In this document: piece after piece, positions 15,654-24,333 of the stretch
How the letters are laid out: each line of letters opens with the position of its first letter
Numbering within the stretch: position 1 is the first letter of the stretch
Assembly: GCA_000961585.1 (NCBI GenBank)
Contig: LADN01000082.1
Location: 1-39,395, forward strand
From: Peptococcaceae bacterium BRH_c4a
GTDB taxonomy: Bacteria > Bacillota > Desulfotomaculia > Desulfotomaculales > Desulfocucumaceae
Direction: 5' to 3'
DNA length: 39,395 nt
Notes under the pieces: model-generated
The model's database searches: none
The model's input: the letters and a program-made list of their open reading frames with translations, nothing else
Told to the model about the DNA's origin: nothing
Position numbers and translations under genes: made by a program

Positions 15654-16218
15654 AATGAGTACTTCTTATCCTGCCTTTAATTTCAGCCAGGCCGGTTTCA
15701 AACTTGGTATTTAACTGCTTTACCACCGATGACCACTCTTCCCGAAAATCCTGAACACCATCTTGTTCCCGGCCCCTGGGCCCCTGCTTGCGGCTCCGGC
15801 CACGGGCCTCATATTCCTGCTTGAACCTTTCTTTTGTCTGATCCATGGCCTGGCGGTAATAACCCAAAAGTTGTTCCATTTCCCCCAGTATTTCCGCAGC
15901 CTGGGATTTGTCCCGTTTAATGGCCAGTACGCCTTCCATGGCCCTTCGGTTGTGATCGTCCGCCGACTCGTCAAGGGGAAGAGAAATGTTCATCAGCAAC
16001 ACTTCCTGCAGCCCCTCCAGCACGTACTTTTCGGTCCCGGCCTCAATCTGTGAAAGGGCCTCATTTATATTGAAGTGCCTATTATTCATAAAGGATGCGG
16101 CAATGGTCCTCCCCCTGGGCATATACTCCATTTTTTCAACCTCTTCCCGGGGAACCTCCTTTAAAGACGCCGCCCTTTCCAGGGCTTTCTCCAGTGCCGT
16201 TTTGATTTTTACCTCCAT
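15652..16218 (-). CDS. Conserved hypothetical coiled-coil protein
   Basis: This 188-residue, highly charged protein has long predicted helices (ALEKALERAASLKEV near the start and HNRRAMEGVLAIKRDKSQAA in the middle), a basic Arg/Gly linker near 140-152 (RGRSRKQGPRGRE), and a C-terminal helix. It has no membrane segment and no Cys. It has a good start (GGAGGGAGAGTC-ATG). I do not recognise a characterised family. A 244-bp AT-rich gap upstream with several TATAAT-like strings suggests its own promoter. Confidence 0.75.
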   Translation of the reverse strand: MEVKIKTALEKALERAASLKEVPREEVEKMEYMPRGRTIAASFMNNRHFNINEALSQIEAGTEKYVLEGLQEVLLMNISLPLDESADDHNRRAMEGVLAIKRDKSQAAEILGEMEQLLGYYRQAMDQTKERFKQEYEARGRSRKQGPRGREQDGVQDFREEWSSVVKQLNTKFETGLAEIKGRIRSTH

Positions 16219-16462
16219 GACTCTCTCCCTCCAAATAAAAATTACTTAGCATTACTGGCCTTCAAAATATTTTTTTATACGTTATACTATTATACTATAA
16301 TGTATTTAACCCTTCACCTGTAATAGTATTCTCATAAATTTTGAACACTTTTATACTTGGCGCTTTCAGGGCAATTGTAATCTCTGTCTGACGGACCTGG
16401 GCCGGGATGGTCAGATAACCGATACATGGCTGGATTCCGGAAATTGATTCCCTTTTAACCAG

Positions 16463-16930
16463 TCAGTCACACGAAACTTCCTTAAAATTCTCTTCAGAGT
16501 ATACTTTTATTCCAGCCCTCTCCAGTATGGCTGCCGTAACACCCATACCCGGCAGCCTATTCCCGGTGAAGTTGCCGTCGTAGATAACCGTACTGCCGCA
16601 GGAAGGGCTTCTTTCTTTTAATATGGCCGCCCTGGCTCCAAGCATTTTTGCCTTTTCCAGCACCTTTTGGGCGCCCAGTACAAACATTTCGGTGCAGTCC
16701 TGCCCGGAGGAAGTTATGACCCTGGCTTTACCTTCCAGTACATCGTGTCCGCCCCCTCCCGCTATTTCATTGGGCTCCCTGGGTACCCCTCCCCCGCCCA
16801 GTAATTCGGGACAAACGGCAACGGCCTTTCCCTGTTCAACCATGCGGATTATTTCCGGAACATCATTGTAAGTTCCGTTGTATTTGCACAGGACTCCCGC
16901 CAGGCAGGCGCTCACAAGAATTTTCTCCAT
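16463..16930 (-). CDS. DUF523 protein, 2-thiouracil desulfurase (TudS)-like
   Basis: This 155-residue DUF523 protein includes SACLAG at the N-terminus (C9), VCPELLGG (C40) and ERSPSCGS (C111). These match the three Cys that bind a [4Fe-4S] cluster in TudS-type desulfidases, which remove sulfur from 2-thiouracil. Many DUF523 members are untested, so the exact substrate is open. Its ATG overlaps the stop of a 19-codon ORF (TAATG), and its own Shine-Dalgarno is weak, which suggests translational coupling. Confidence 0.88.
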   Translation of the reverse strand: MEKILVSACLAGVLCKYNGTYNDVPEIIRMVEQGKAVAVCPELLGGGGVPREPNEIAGGGGHDVLEGKARVITSSGQDCTEMFVLGAQKVLEKAKMLGARAAILKERSPSCGSTVIYDGNFTGNRLPGMGVTAAILERAGIKVYSEENFKEVSCD

Positions 16931-16989
16931 TATATCCCGGCAGCCTTTCTATATTTGTCGTAGGGAAGTTCGGGTAAAGAGTGTTTCAT
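16930..16989 (-). CDS. 19-residue ORF translationally coupled to the DUF523 gene
   Basis: The ATG at 16989 follows an excellent Shine-Dalgarno (AAGGAGGACCTGAAA), and the frame encodes MKHSLPELPYDKYRKAAGI. Its TAA shares one base with the DUF523 start (TAATG). The downstream gene's own ribosome-binding site is poor, so this may be a leader peptide needed for its translation, or a true small protein. No attenuator-like codon run is seen. Confidence 0.55.
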   Translation of the reverse strand: MKHSLPELPYDKYRKAAGI

Positions 16990-17129
16990 TTTCAGGTCCT
17001 CCTTCAGTGTACTAAATAGGGCAAAATGGTAATTATGGACGACGGTCATTGGTACAGATAACGAATGCCATTAGACTATTATAACCCTGGTTAATCAAAA
17101 GTCAGTCAGGAAAAATTATTTTAATATTT

Positions 17130-17158
17130 AAAAAACCCGGGTACACCCCGGGTTTTTT
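17130..17158 (-). terminator. Strong bidirectional terminator after the carbohydrate-binding gene
   Basis: AAAAAACCCGGG and CCCGGGTTTTTT pair around a short loop, directly abutting the TAA of the carbohydrate-binding gene. Confidence 0.88.
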
Positions 17159-17160
17159 AA

Positions 17161-17463
17161 TTACGACCTGACTATCCAGTTATGCCCGCTGTTGTTGTCC
17201 CAGTTGTTAGCCGAGTCCTTGAAACAAAAAGACGCTTTATTGTCGGTCATTCTTATGGTTTTTTCCCAGCCCCTGTTGGTTGTGTCCATTTTTTGAGTGG
17301 AAACGCTTTGCCATTGATTGGGTTCTCCGTAGCCAACGTGGAGGAAAACCTGATCGGCGCCTGACTTTGCCAATAATCCGTTATATACTACTGTGGCCTC
17401 ATTGCCGTACGCCGCCTGTTTTACCTCCACACCCCTGGCCATGTCGGTCCATCCCTGTACCAT
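17161..17463 (-). CDS. Small stand-alone carbohydrate-binding module (CBM25/53-like)
   Basis: This 100-residue protein is almost entirely one beta-sandwich starch-binding-type domain. The pattern VVYNGLLAKSGADQVFLHVGYG, a W-Q spacing, TTNRGWEKTIRM and the end NNSGHNWIV is that of CBM25/53-like modules. There is no signal peptide and no catalytic domain, so it is cytoplasmic unless exported another way. A role in glycogen or spore carbohydrate binding is possible but unproven. It has a good Shine-Dalgarno (GGAGGTG) and its own terminator, so it may be a single-gene unit. Confidence 0.75.
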   Translation of the reverse strand: MVQGWTDMARGVEVKQAAYGNEATVVYNGLLAKSGADQVFLHVGYGEPNQWQSVSTQKMDTTNRGWEKTIRMTDNKASFCFKDSANNWDNNSGHNWIVRS

Positions 17464-17585
17464 TTATTCAACACCTCCGGCTAAATTTTTTTGGTTCCAT
17501 AAATTATGATGCCACCGGAGGTTTGGTTTATTACATAGTTTTATCAGGTAAAAAGTTCAGCGCCAGCCTTTTTTTAAAAAATTTA

Positions 17586-18326
17586 CTATTGCCGGGGGGC
17601 TATTCTGGAGCTTTTGTCTGCAAAATACCTGACAAGTCCGCAATAAACAGCAAAGGCTGTTTTGCTCTGATAGGCCGAATCCAGCAACAGTTTTTCCTCG
17701 GCGGGATTAGAAATAAACCCGATTTCCACTATCACTGCCGGAACCTTTGAGTGCCTGATAAAATAATCTGTTTCTTTGGGCTTCCGCTTTGTGTTTCCCA
17801 GCACACTGGCCAAATCGTTCTGGATAAACTGGCTCAGAATCTTGCCCTCCCCGGAACCAGGCTGTGAGAAGGTCTGGGCCCCCCTCTGTCCACGGCTGTA
17901 AATAAAACTGTTGACGTGAATGCTGATAAAAGCATCTGCATTGTTACGGTTGGCAATGTCTACCCTATTGATCAGATCCGATCGTTTTTTGTGAGGCGCA
18001 TCGGGATCTGCCAGCCACATGTCGCATTCCCTGGTGAGTAAAACAATGGCCCCGGCCTGTCCCAGCATGGCGGCCAGCCTTTTGGAGACCTCCAGGGTAA
18101 TTTCCTTTTCCTGTATGCCTGCGGAACCTTCCGATCCTCCGTCTATCCCCCCGTGACCCGGGTCCACCACTATAATCTTACCGGCAAGAACGGTGGAAAG
18201 GGCCTCCACAGATCGCCGGTCAAGCTCTTCGGAGATACTCTCCCAGGAACCGTACCCGAGGCAAATGAGGGCTGCCGTCAGAGCCACGTAGCGCAGTTTA
18301 AACCTTAAAACCCTGATTATAGGCAT
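17586..18326 (-). CDS. cwlD: Germination-type N-acetylmuramoyl-L-alanine amidase
   Basis: CwlD is an Amidase_3 enzyme needed to make muramic delta-lactam in spore cortex. The 246-residue protein has an N-terminal anchor or signal segment (about 12-26), then the zinc ligands in VDPGHGG (H58), the KEITLEV Glu, SIHVN, and the catalytic Glu in VIVEIGFISN. Its place after rplM-rpsI matches Bacillus. A sporulation-type promoter lies 30 bp upstream and a terminator cuts it off from rpsI, so it is probably expressed only during sporulation. Confidence 0.92.
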   Translation of the reverse strand: MPIIRVLRFKLRYVALTAALICLGYGSWESISEELDRRSVEALSTVLAGKIIVVDPGHGGIDGGSEGSAGIQEKEITLEVSKRLAAMLGQAGAIVLLTRECDMWLADPDAPHKKRSDLINRVDIANRNNADAFISIHVNSFIYSRGQRGAQTFSQPGSGEGKILSQFIQNDLASVLGNTKRKPKETDYFIRHSKVPAVIVEIGFISNPAEEKLLLDSAYQSKTAFAVYCGLVRYFADKSSRIAPRQ

Positions 18327-18355
18327 CTTAGCTCCCCCTGTCCCACTCTACATTG

Positions 18356-18384
18356 ATTATATGAAGGAGGAGGAATATATATGA
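18356..18384 (-). promoter_or_regulatory. Candidate sigma-E-type promoter for cwlD
   Basis: On the minus strand TCATATA (18378-18384), a 14-bp spacer and CATATAAT (18356-18363) match the sigma-E consensus (TCATATT, 13-15 bp, CATACAAT) with one mismatch per box. It predicts a start near 18349, about 23 nt ahead of the cwlD ATG. Bacillus cwlD is likewise under sporulation sigma factors. Confidence 0.6.
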
Positions 18385-18413
18385 AAAAAAGGAAGGTTTC
18401 ACCTTCCTTTTTC
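18385..18413 (-). terminator. Terminator after rplM-rpsI
   Basis: AAAAAGGAAGG pairs with CCTTCCTTTTT around TTTCA, and U-rich tracts exist on both strands. It separates the ribosomal genes from cwlD. Confidence 0.85.
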
Positions 18414-18437
18414 CAAAGAACAATATAATTGTTTTTC

Positions 18438-18830
18438 TTACCGTTTGGAAAACTGCGGGGCCTTTCTGGCCTTCTTCAGTCCGTATTTCCTTCTTTCCTT
18501 CATGCGGGGGTCCCTGGTTAAAAAACCGGCCTTTTTAAGTATAGTGCGCAAATTGGGGTCTGCCTGTATCAGGGCCCTGGCCAGTCCCAGCCTGACCGCT
18601 CCGGCCTGGCCGCTGATGCCGCCGCCATGGGCCTTGACAAAAATATCAAACCGCCCGGTGGTGCCGGTAAGCTCCAGAGGCTGGCGGATGATCATTTCCA
18701 GCACCCTCCGTCCGAAATACTGCAGAACTTCCTTATTGTTTATTGTAATCTTTCCCTCGCCGGGATTGACATAAACCCTGGCCACGGCATTCTTTCTCCG
18801 CCCGGTACCGTAAAATTTTACCTGAGACAC
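18438..18830 (-). CDS. rpsI: 30S ribosomal protein S9
   Basis: This 130-residue S9 starts [20 protein letters not shown] and ends in the basic tail [12 protein letters not shown], which reaches the P-site tRNA in the small subunit. The middle [19 protein letters not shown] is the S9 signature. It follows rplM by 26 bp and is followed by a terminator. Length and motifs are normal. Confidence 0.97.
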   Translation of the reverse strand: MSQVKFYGTGRRKNAVARVYVNPGEGKITINNKEVLQYFGRRVLEMIIRQPLELTGTTGRFDIFVKAHGGGISGQAGAVRLGLARALIQADPNLRTILKKAGFLTRDPRMKERRKYGLKKARKAPQFSKR

Positions 18831-18856
18831 TTATACATTTCCTCCTTTCAGTTGGC

Positions 18857-19285
18857 TTATAAAGACCAGACTTCAGGCAACTGGGCCTGATGCGGGTGTT
18901 CGGAACCACTGTACACCTTTAGTTTTTTGGCCATGGCCGAACCCAGCCGGTTATGGGGCAGCATCCCCACTATGGCTTTCCTGACAGCCAGTTCCGGCTT
19001 GGTGCTCATCAGTGTGGCGTAGCTGGTCACCTTTAGACCGCCCGGGTAGCCGCTGTGCCTGTAATACTTTTTGTTTTTAAGCTTATTGCCGGTAAGCACT
19101 ATCTTATCGGCGTTAATAATTATCACATGATCACCGGTATCCACATTGGGAGTGTAGGTGGGGCGGTGCTTGCCCCTTAGAATGGTGGCAACCTCCGTGG
19201 CCAGTCTGCCCAGAACCTTGCCCTCCGCATCCATTATATACCACTTCTTTTCAATTTCACCCGTTTTTGCCATAAAAGATTTCAT
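18857..19285 (-). CDS. rplM: 50S ribosomal protein L13
   Basis: This 142-residue L13 has the start [20 protein letters not shown]. The frame extends 11 codons further upstream, but ATG at 19285 has AGGAGGG at the proper distance and gives the family length. Conserved segments [19 protein letters not shown] and [15 protein letters not shown] are present. It heads a two-gene rplM-rpsI unit with a consensus sigma-A promoter and a ~220-nt leader that probably contains the L13 autoregulatory structure. Confidence 0.96.
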   Translation of the reverse strand: MKSFMAKTGEIEKKWYIMDAEGKVLGRLATEVATILRGKHRPTYTPNVDTGDHVIIINADKIVLTGNKLKNKKYYRHSGYPGGLKVTSYATLMSTKPELAVRKAIVGMLPHNRLGSAMAKKLKVYSGSEHPHQAQLPEVWSL

Positions 19286-19369
19286 ATTTTTAATATCCCT
19301 CCTGAAAGAGCTGAACAAACTACTGATGACCGTACTTTATCTAAACCCGTTTTATCTCGCTGACAGCCT

Positions 19370-19456
19370 GTAAGATCCCGTCTTACTTATATTGATCCCG
19401 CCGGTGTACGGCCCGGTATTTATCTGCTGTAAGAGCCGGGGCTCAACCGCTCTTAC
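19370..19456 (-). promoter_or_regulatory. Candidate L13 leader RNA with mutually exclusive hairpins
   Basis: In the 335-bp gap before rplM, two hairpins carry nearly the same arms: GTAAGAG/CTCTTAC (19429-19456) and GTAAGA/TCTTAC (19370-19386). The 3' arm of the first could instead pair with the 5' arm of the second, and the outer arms with each other. Firmicutes rplM genes are known to have an L13-binding leader. I could not compare this with the family model. Confidence 0.5.
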
Positions 19457-19515
19457 AAAAGCAACGCCTGGCGTAGACGGGGGACCTGATGGTTTTTCAG
19501 CAGTCTCACACAAGT

Positions 19516-19544
19516 ATTTTAATACTACCGCATACCCGTGTCAA
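19516..19544 (-). promoter_or_regulatory. Sigma-A promoter of rplM-rpsI
   Basis: TTGACA (19539-19544), a 17-bp spacer and TAAAAT (19516-19521) read toward rplM on the minus strand. The predicted start is near 19509, giving a leader of about 220 nt before the rplM ATG. Confidence 0.85.
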
Positions 19545-19620
19545 GAAATCTCAAAAACGGGACTCTCTTCTCTTTACCGAACACTGTCCTGATGTATACA
19601 TCCGCCGGCTAAAGTATTTT

Positions 19621-20373
19621 TCATGCCGGGTTATCATACCATACCTTCATCAGGCTCAGTCCCTGGGGCGGCGCGGTGAGCCCGGCCCCGGTCCTGTCAC
19701 CGGATGACAGTATTTCCAATACTGTTTGGGGAGGATATTTTTTTAATCCCACCTCCAGGAGGGTACCCACAAGGATACGTACCATGTTATAAAGAAATCC
19801 GTTGCCTCGAAAAAACAGCTGGATAATCTCTCCGGGTTCTATTCTAATATCATACAGCCGTCTTACAGCGCTTTTTACAGGGGTTCCTGCGGCCTTAAAG
19901 GCTGAGAAGTCATGTTCCCCTATGAGGTAAGCTGCCGCCCTGCGCATATCCCCGATATCCAGCTGTCTGGGAAAAAACAGGCTGTATCTCCGCAAAAAAG
20001 GGTCCGGAACCCGGCAGTTATGAATTGTATACCTGTACTCCTTGGCTGTGGCCGAAAACCTGGCGTGAAAGTCCCCGGGCGCCTCCCGGGAGTTCAGCGC
20101 CGCTATATCGTGTGGCAGTATCCCGTTTGCGGCCAGAGGTATCTTTTCAGTTGGTATATTCCAGCCCCCGGCGTCAAAATTTATCACCTGGCCCCGGGCA
20201 TGGACTCCCGCATCGGTACGGCCGGCTCCTATGACTTGCACTTTTCTCTGGGCCAGTTCAGAAAGGCATTTTTCCAAAACACCCTGTACTGTGGGGAGGC
20301 CTGTGCCCCTCTGCTCCTGAAAACCATGGTAGGAGGTCCCGTCATAGGCCACGGTTAATTTTATGTTTCTCAT
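19621..20373 (-). CDS. truA: tRNA pseudouridine(38-40) synthase
   Basis: TruA converts U38-U40 of the tRNA anticodon arm to pseudouridine. The catalytic Asp is D54 in [13 protein letters not shown], and the start [19 protein letters not shown] is family-typical. The frame extends 34 codons further upstream into ecfT, but ATG at 20373 has a GTGAGG Shine-Dalgarno and gives the usual 250 residues. It lies 35 bp after ecfT at the end of the alpha-operon/ECF cluster. The rplM promoter lies just beyond it. Confidence 0.95.
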   Translation of the reverse strand: MRNIKLTVAYDGTSYHGFQEQRGTGLPTVQGVLEKCLSELAQRKVQVIGAGRTDAGVHARGQVINFDAGGWNIPTEKIPLAANGILPHDIAALNSREAPGDFHARFSATAKEYRYTIHNCRVPDPFLRRYSLFFPRQLDIGDMRRAAAYLIGEHDFSAFKAAGTPVKSAVRRLYDIRIEPGEIIQLFFRGNGFLYNMVRILVGTLLEVGLKKYPPQTVLEILSSGDRTGAGLTAPPQGLSLMKVWYDNPA

Positions 20374-20408
20374 AAGATGCCTCACCCTGTCCCCCTGGGA
20401 TCGGATTA

Positions 20409-21209
20409 TTATAGGGCCAGCGTCATCCTGAGTATCACCGCCGCCGCCAGGGTGACCCCTGAAAACAGCACACATATTATATCACCAGCGCTAACGGTAA
20501 GCGCATTCATCCTGGTTCTGCCGGCGCCGCCGCTGTAACAGCGGGCTTCCATTGCCGTGGCCAGCTCGTCGGACCTGCGTAAGGCCCCGGTCAGCAGGGG
20601 AACCATCAGGGATACAACGGCCCCTGCCCTCCTGGCCAGACCTGGCCCATTAAACGCAGCCCCCCTGGAAATCTGCGCATTCACAATAATTCCTGCCTCC
20701 TCAAATATCACCGGCACAAAACGGATGGCTATGGTCAGCGCCATGACAATCTCGTGAACCGGTATCCCCAACCTGTCAAGCGGTTTAAAAAGTATTTCCA
20801 TTCCCGCCGCCAGGCTGAATGAGGACGTGGTGGCGGTAAGTATGATTCCGGTAAATATGACCAGCACAAGCCGGGCTAAAAGGTCAAAACCTGCGGTCAG
20901 ACCCTGTGTAGTTATCTGTACAGGTCCGGCGGAGTAAAGAACATTCCCCGGTGTGAAAAGAATCTGGAACAAAACCGTTATTATGATAATGAGCCGCAGG
21001 GATTTCATTTGCATACCCAGAACACCGGCAGGAATGCGGGAAAGTATAATCCCGGCTGTTATACAAAGGGCGGTAACTCCCATGCCTGCCCATCCCGAGG
21101 TGAGGGCAGCCATCATGACAAAAACAGCGGATATAAATTTTGCCCTGGGATCAAGCCGGTGAATGGCGGATTCCATGGGCAGGTACTGTCCCGGCGCCAT
21201 CCCCTCCAC
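20409..21209 (-). CDS. ecfT: ECF transporter transmembrane subunit EcfT
   Basis: This 266-residue integral membrane protein has about six hydrophobic segments and the [12 protein letters not shown] start typical of EcfT. The cytoplasmic coupling-helix signatures [17 protein letters not shown] and [13 protein letters not shown] contain the Ala-Arg-Gly-type motifs that contact the ATPases. GTG at 21209 follows GGAGG by 7 nt. With EcfA1 and EcfA2 it forms the shared energising module for vitamin and metal S-components encoded elsewhere. Confidence 0.93.
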   Translation of the reverse strand: MEGMAPGQYLPMESAIHRLDPRAKFISAVFVMMAALTSGWAGMGVTALCITAGIILSRIPAGVLGMQMKSLRLIIIITVLFQILFTPGNVLYSAGPVQITTQGLTAGFDLLARLVLVIFTGIILTATTSSFSLAAGMEILFKPLDRLGIPVHEIVMALTIAIRFVPVIFEEAGIIVNAQISRGAAFNGPGLARRAGAVVSLMVPLLTGALRRSDELATAMEARCYSGGAGRTRMNALTVSAGDIICVLFSGVTLAAAVILRMTLAL

Positions 21210-21266
21210 ACTGCCACCTCCGGAATGCTTTTATTTCAGCTTATATATGAGCTTTTTTCCGGCTGA

Positions 21267-22121
21267 TCACCTTTGTGAAAGGACATCTGAAATACTGTCC
21301 TCAATTTCATCCATGGTAAGGGGACGGCCGCCGGCGGAAAAACCGGCCTCATTCAGCCTCTGCGCCATATGCGCTGGAAAGGGCAGTCGCAGTCCAGCTT
21401 TCTCTATCAGAGGGTAATTATAAAAGACCTGCCTGACCCCACCCTCCAGTATTGTGCTTCCTTCTTTCAACACCACAACCCGATCGGCCAGTTTGGCCAC
21501 ATCATCCATATTGTGGCTGGACATTATTATTGACACACCCTGTTCGGCTTTTAACCTTGCCAGGGCCTCATTTATCTTTTTACGGCCTGCCGGGTCAACA
21601 CCCGCCGTTGGCTCATCCAGCGCCAGGACACCGGGTTTGGCAGACAGTACCGAGGCCAGGGCCACCCTGCGCTGTTCACCCCCGCTCAGGGCAAAGGGGG
21701 AGACCTCCCAAAGGTTCTTCCTGTCAAGCCCCACCATAGACAGAGCTTCATTCACCCTCTGTTCAATCTCCTCATCTGTCAGACCGAGGTTTCGGGGCCC
21801 GAAGGACACCTCCTGAAATACTGTTTCCTCAAAGAACTGTCTCTCGGGGTACTGCATTACAAGGCCCACAAGGCTCCATAGACTCTTTCTGAACCTTTTG
21901 TCCCGGGTATCCTTACCGTTAATCAGAACTCTTCCCCGATGAGGCAGCAAAAGGCCGTTAAGGTGCTGAAGAACTGTTGACTTGCCCGATCCCGTGGGAC
22001 CCACCAGAGCCAGAAACTCGCCCTTGCTGATTTTAAGATTCAACCCCGCCAGCGAGAGGGTTTTCAGGGGTGTGCCCCTGGAATAATAATGCCAGATCTC
22101 TTCAAGGATTACAGTCGGCAT
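21267..22121 (-). CDS. ecfA2: ECF transporter ATPase EcfA2
   Basis: This ABC ATPase has Walker A GPTGSGKST, Q-loop VMQYPERQFF, signature LSGGEQRRVALA, Walker B VLALDEPTAGVD and switch His in MSSHNMDDV. The frame begins at ATG 22127, but ATG at 22121 has the better-spaced GGTGG Shine-Dalgarno, giving 284 residues. It overlaps the 3' end of ecfA1, so the two are coupled. It pairs with EcfA1 as a heterodimer on EcfT. Confidence 0.94.
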   Translation of the reverse strand: MPTVILEEIWHYYSRGTPLKTLSLAGLNLKISKGEFLALVGPTGSGKSTVLQHLNGLLLPHRGRVLINGKDTRDKRFRKSLWSLVGLVMQYPERQFFEETVFQEVSFGPRNLGLTDEEIEQRVNEALSMVGLDRKNLWEVSPFALSGGEQRRVALASVLSAKPGVLALDEPTAGVDPAGRKKINEALARLKAEQGVSIIMSSHNMDDVAKLADRVVVLKEGSTILEGGVRQVFYNYPLIEKAGLRLPFPAHMAQRLNEAGFSAGGRPLTMDEIEDSISDVLSQR

Positions 22122-22972
22122 AAACATTCCACCAGTTCATCCACTGTCAGTACCGGATCCGGCAGGGGAACCCCGCCATCTCTCAGCCTCCCGGACAATT
22201 CCGCCGGTCCGGGTAACTCCAGGCCTATGCCGGACAGCAGGCTGCGAGATTTAAAAACCTGCTGCGGTGTCCCATCCATAACAATGCGACCGTCATCAAT
22301 TACCAGAATACGGTCGGCGAAAACGGCCTCCTCCATGAAGTGGGTCACTAAAAGAAGAGTCATGTCCAGATCTCTTTTTATTTTTTTAAGCAGTTCCATG
22401 ACCGAACGTTTACCTGCCGGTCCCAGCATGGAGGTGGGCTCATCCAGAACCAGACACTCTGTCTTCATGGCCACGGCGCCGGCTATTGCCAACTGCTGCT
22501 TCTGCCCCCCCGAAAGCATGTGGGGAGGACGCCCGGCCAGATGAGTCAGCCCGGTAACCTCCAGGGCGAATTCCACCGACTCCTTTATGGCAGAGGGCTG
22601 CATTCCCAGGTTCTCGGGGCCGAAGGCGATATCTTCCTCCACAGTGGTACCCACCAACTGATTGTCGGGATTCTGGAATACAAACCCAACCCGCCGCCGT
22701 ATATCCGGTATGTTGGCGGATATACGGGTATCCATACCGTCCACCCAAACTTCACCGGCTGTGGGCGCCAACAGTCCGTTGGCATGGCGGACCAGGGTTG
22801 ATTTTCCCGAACCATTGGGTCCTATTATGGCGGTAAAGCTTCTCCGCCTGATGGAGAAGCTGATACCGTTCAGTACATTGGCTGAACCGTTGCTGAAGCG
22901 GAAAACTACATCCCTGAAGGATATATAGCCGCAGTCGGCGGTTTTCAATGGAACACCCGGGATCCCGTTCAC
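22109..22972 (-). CDS. ecfA1: ECF transporter ATPase EcfA1
   Basis: This 287-residue ABC ATPase has Walker A GPNGSGKST, Q-loop VFQNPDNQLVG (the EcfA1 hallmark), signature LSGGQKQQLAIA and Walker B CLVLDEPTSML. The D-loop reads SMLGP where SMLDP is usual, so the D-loop Asp is replaced by Gly. It starts with GTG 10 bp after rplQ and has no clear Shine-Dalgarno, so the start is less certain and may depend on coupling to rplQ. Confidence 0.93.
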   Translation of the reverse strand: MNGIPGVPLKTADCGYISFRDVVFRFSNGSANVLNGISFSIRRRSFTAIIGPNGSGKSTLVRHANGLLAPTAGEVWVDGMDTRISANIPDIRRRVGFVFQNPDNQLVGTTVEEDIAFGPENLGMQPSAIKESVEFALEVTGLTHLAGRPPHMLSGGQKQQLAIAGAVAMKTECLVLDEPTSMLGPAGKRSVMELLKKIKRDLDMTLLLVTHFMEEAVFADRILVIDDGRIVMDGTPQQVFKSRSLLSGIGLELPGPAELSGRLRDGGVPLPDPVLTVDELVECLCRL

Positions 22973-22982
22973 CCCGGCATTT

Positions 22983-23321
22983 TTAAACCATTTCCAAAAT
23001 TACCATGGGAGCGGCATCTCCCCGGCGGTTTTCGGCCTTGATTATCCTGGTATAGCCGCCCTGACGGTCAGCGTATTTTGGACCCAGGGTATCAAAGAGT
23101 TTTGTCACTACTTCTTCGTCGTAAATATATGCCAGGGCCTGCCTGCGCGCCGCCAGATCACCCTTTTTGGCCAGGGTTACCATTTTCTCGGCAATGCTGT
23201 TTATCTGTTTGGCGCGGGTTTCGGTGGTTTTTATGCGGTTCTCCTTAATCAAGGAGGTAACCAGGTTCCGCAGCATTGCTTTGCGGTGCCCGGTCGTCAG
23301 TCCCAGTTTTTGATAGCCCAC
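22983..23321 (-). CDS. rplQ: 50S ribosomal protein L17
   Basis: This 112-residue L17 has the signature [20 protein letters not shown] and the C-terminal [19 protein letters not shown]. It is the short bacterial form and sits near the polypeptide exit on the large subunit. GTG start with GAGGAGGG. It is 13 bp downstream of rpoA, the standard alpha-operon end, and the ECF genes follow with almost no gap. Confidence 0.97.
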   Translation of the reverse strand: MGYQKLGLTTGHRKAMLRNLVTSLIKENRIKTTETRAKQINSIAEKMVTLAKKGDLAARRQALAYIYDEEVVTKLFDTLGPKYADRQGGYTRIIKAENRRGDAAPMVILEMV

Positions 23322-23334
23322 CGTTCATCCCTCC

Positions 23335-24282
23335 TCAATCGTCATCTTTTCTTAGAGAAAGACCAAGCTCGTTTAGTTTGTTGATAACCTCTTCCAGTGA
23401 CTTCTTCCCGAGGTTTCTTACCTTCATCATATCTTCTTCGTTTTTCTGTATCAGTTCCTCCACCGAGTTGATACCGGCCCGTTTCAGACAGTTGTAGGAA
23501 CGGACTGACAGATCAAGCTCCTCGATGGTCATCTCCAATATCTTGTCCTTTTGTTCCTCTTCCTTTTCCACCATAATTTCCACATCGTTGACGGTCTCGG
23601 TAAGCCCTATAAAAAGCCTCAGGTGCTCTCCCATAATCTTGGCCGACAGGCTGGTGGCCTCATCCGGCCTTATGCTGCCGTCAGTCCAGACTTCCAGGGT
23701 CAGTTTGTCATAGTCGGTGCGCTGACCCACCCGGGTGTTGTCAACGGTGTAGTTAACCTTGCGAACCGGAGTAAACACTGAATCCACCGGGATAACCCCG
23801 ATAATGTGGTCACCCTTTTTGTTTTTATCGGCAGGAACGTAACCCCGTCCTTTGGCCACCGCCAGCTCGGCGAAAAACCTGGCATTGCCGGAAAGAGTGG
23901 CTATGTGCAGATCTGGGTTCAAAACTTCCATATCGGAGTCATGAATTATATCCCCCGCCCTTACCACCCGGTCACCCTTGGCCTCGATGCGCAGCGTTTT
24001 TTCCTCATCGGTGTACATCTTCAGGCACAGGCTCTTTAGATTCAGTATTATATCGGTTACATCTTCCTTAACTCCGGGAATGGTGGAAAATTCGTGCAGC
24101 ACCCCGTCAATTTTAATTGATGTTACGGCAGCTCCCGGTAACGAGGAAAGCAGAATCCTGCGTAAGGAGTTGCCCAGCGTGATGCCATAACCCCTTTCCA
24201 GTGGCTCCACCACAAAACGGGCATAATTATTTTCCTCATTCATTTCGATACAATCTATTTTTGGCTTTTCAATTTCCAACAT
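23335..24282 (-). CDS. rpoA: RNA polymerase alpha subunit
   Basis: This 315-residue alpha subunit has an N-terminal assembly domain ([21 protein letters not shown] near 30-50) and a C-terminal domain binding UP elements and activators ([19 protein letters not shown], then [11 protein letters not shown]). The linker is acidic and Lys-rich. Length and motifs are normal. It lies between rpsD and rplQ in the alpha operon. Confidence 0.98.
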   Translation of the reverse strand: MLEIEKPKIDCIEMNEENNYARFVVEPLERGYGITLGNSLRRILLSSLPGAAVTSIKIDGVLHEFSTIPGVKEDVTDIILNLKSLCLKMYTDEEKTLRIEAKGDRVVRAGDIIHDSDMEVLNPDLHIATLSGNARFFAELAVAKGRGYVPADKNKKGDHIIGVIPVDSVFTPVRKVNYTVDNTRVGQRTDYDKLTLEVWTDGSIRPDEATSLSAKIMGEHLRLFIGLTETVNDVEIMVEKEEEQKDKILEMTIEELDLSVRSYNCLKRAGINSVEELIQKNEEDMMKVRNLGKKSLEEVINKLNELGLSLRKDDD

Positions 24283-24333
24283 AAAACGGTAACCTCCCTA
24301 ACGGTCGGAATGACCCATTGGCCTGCACACCGA

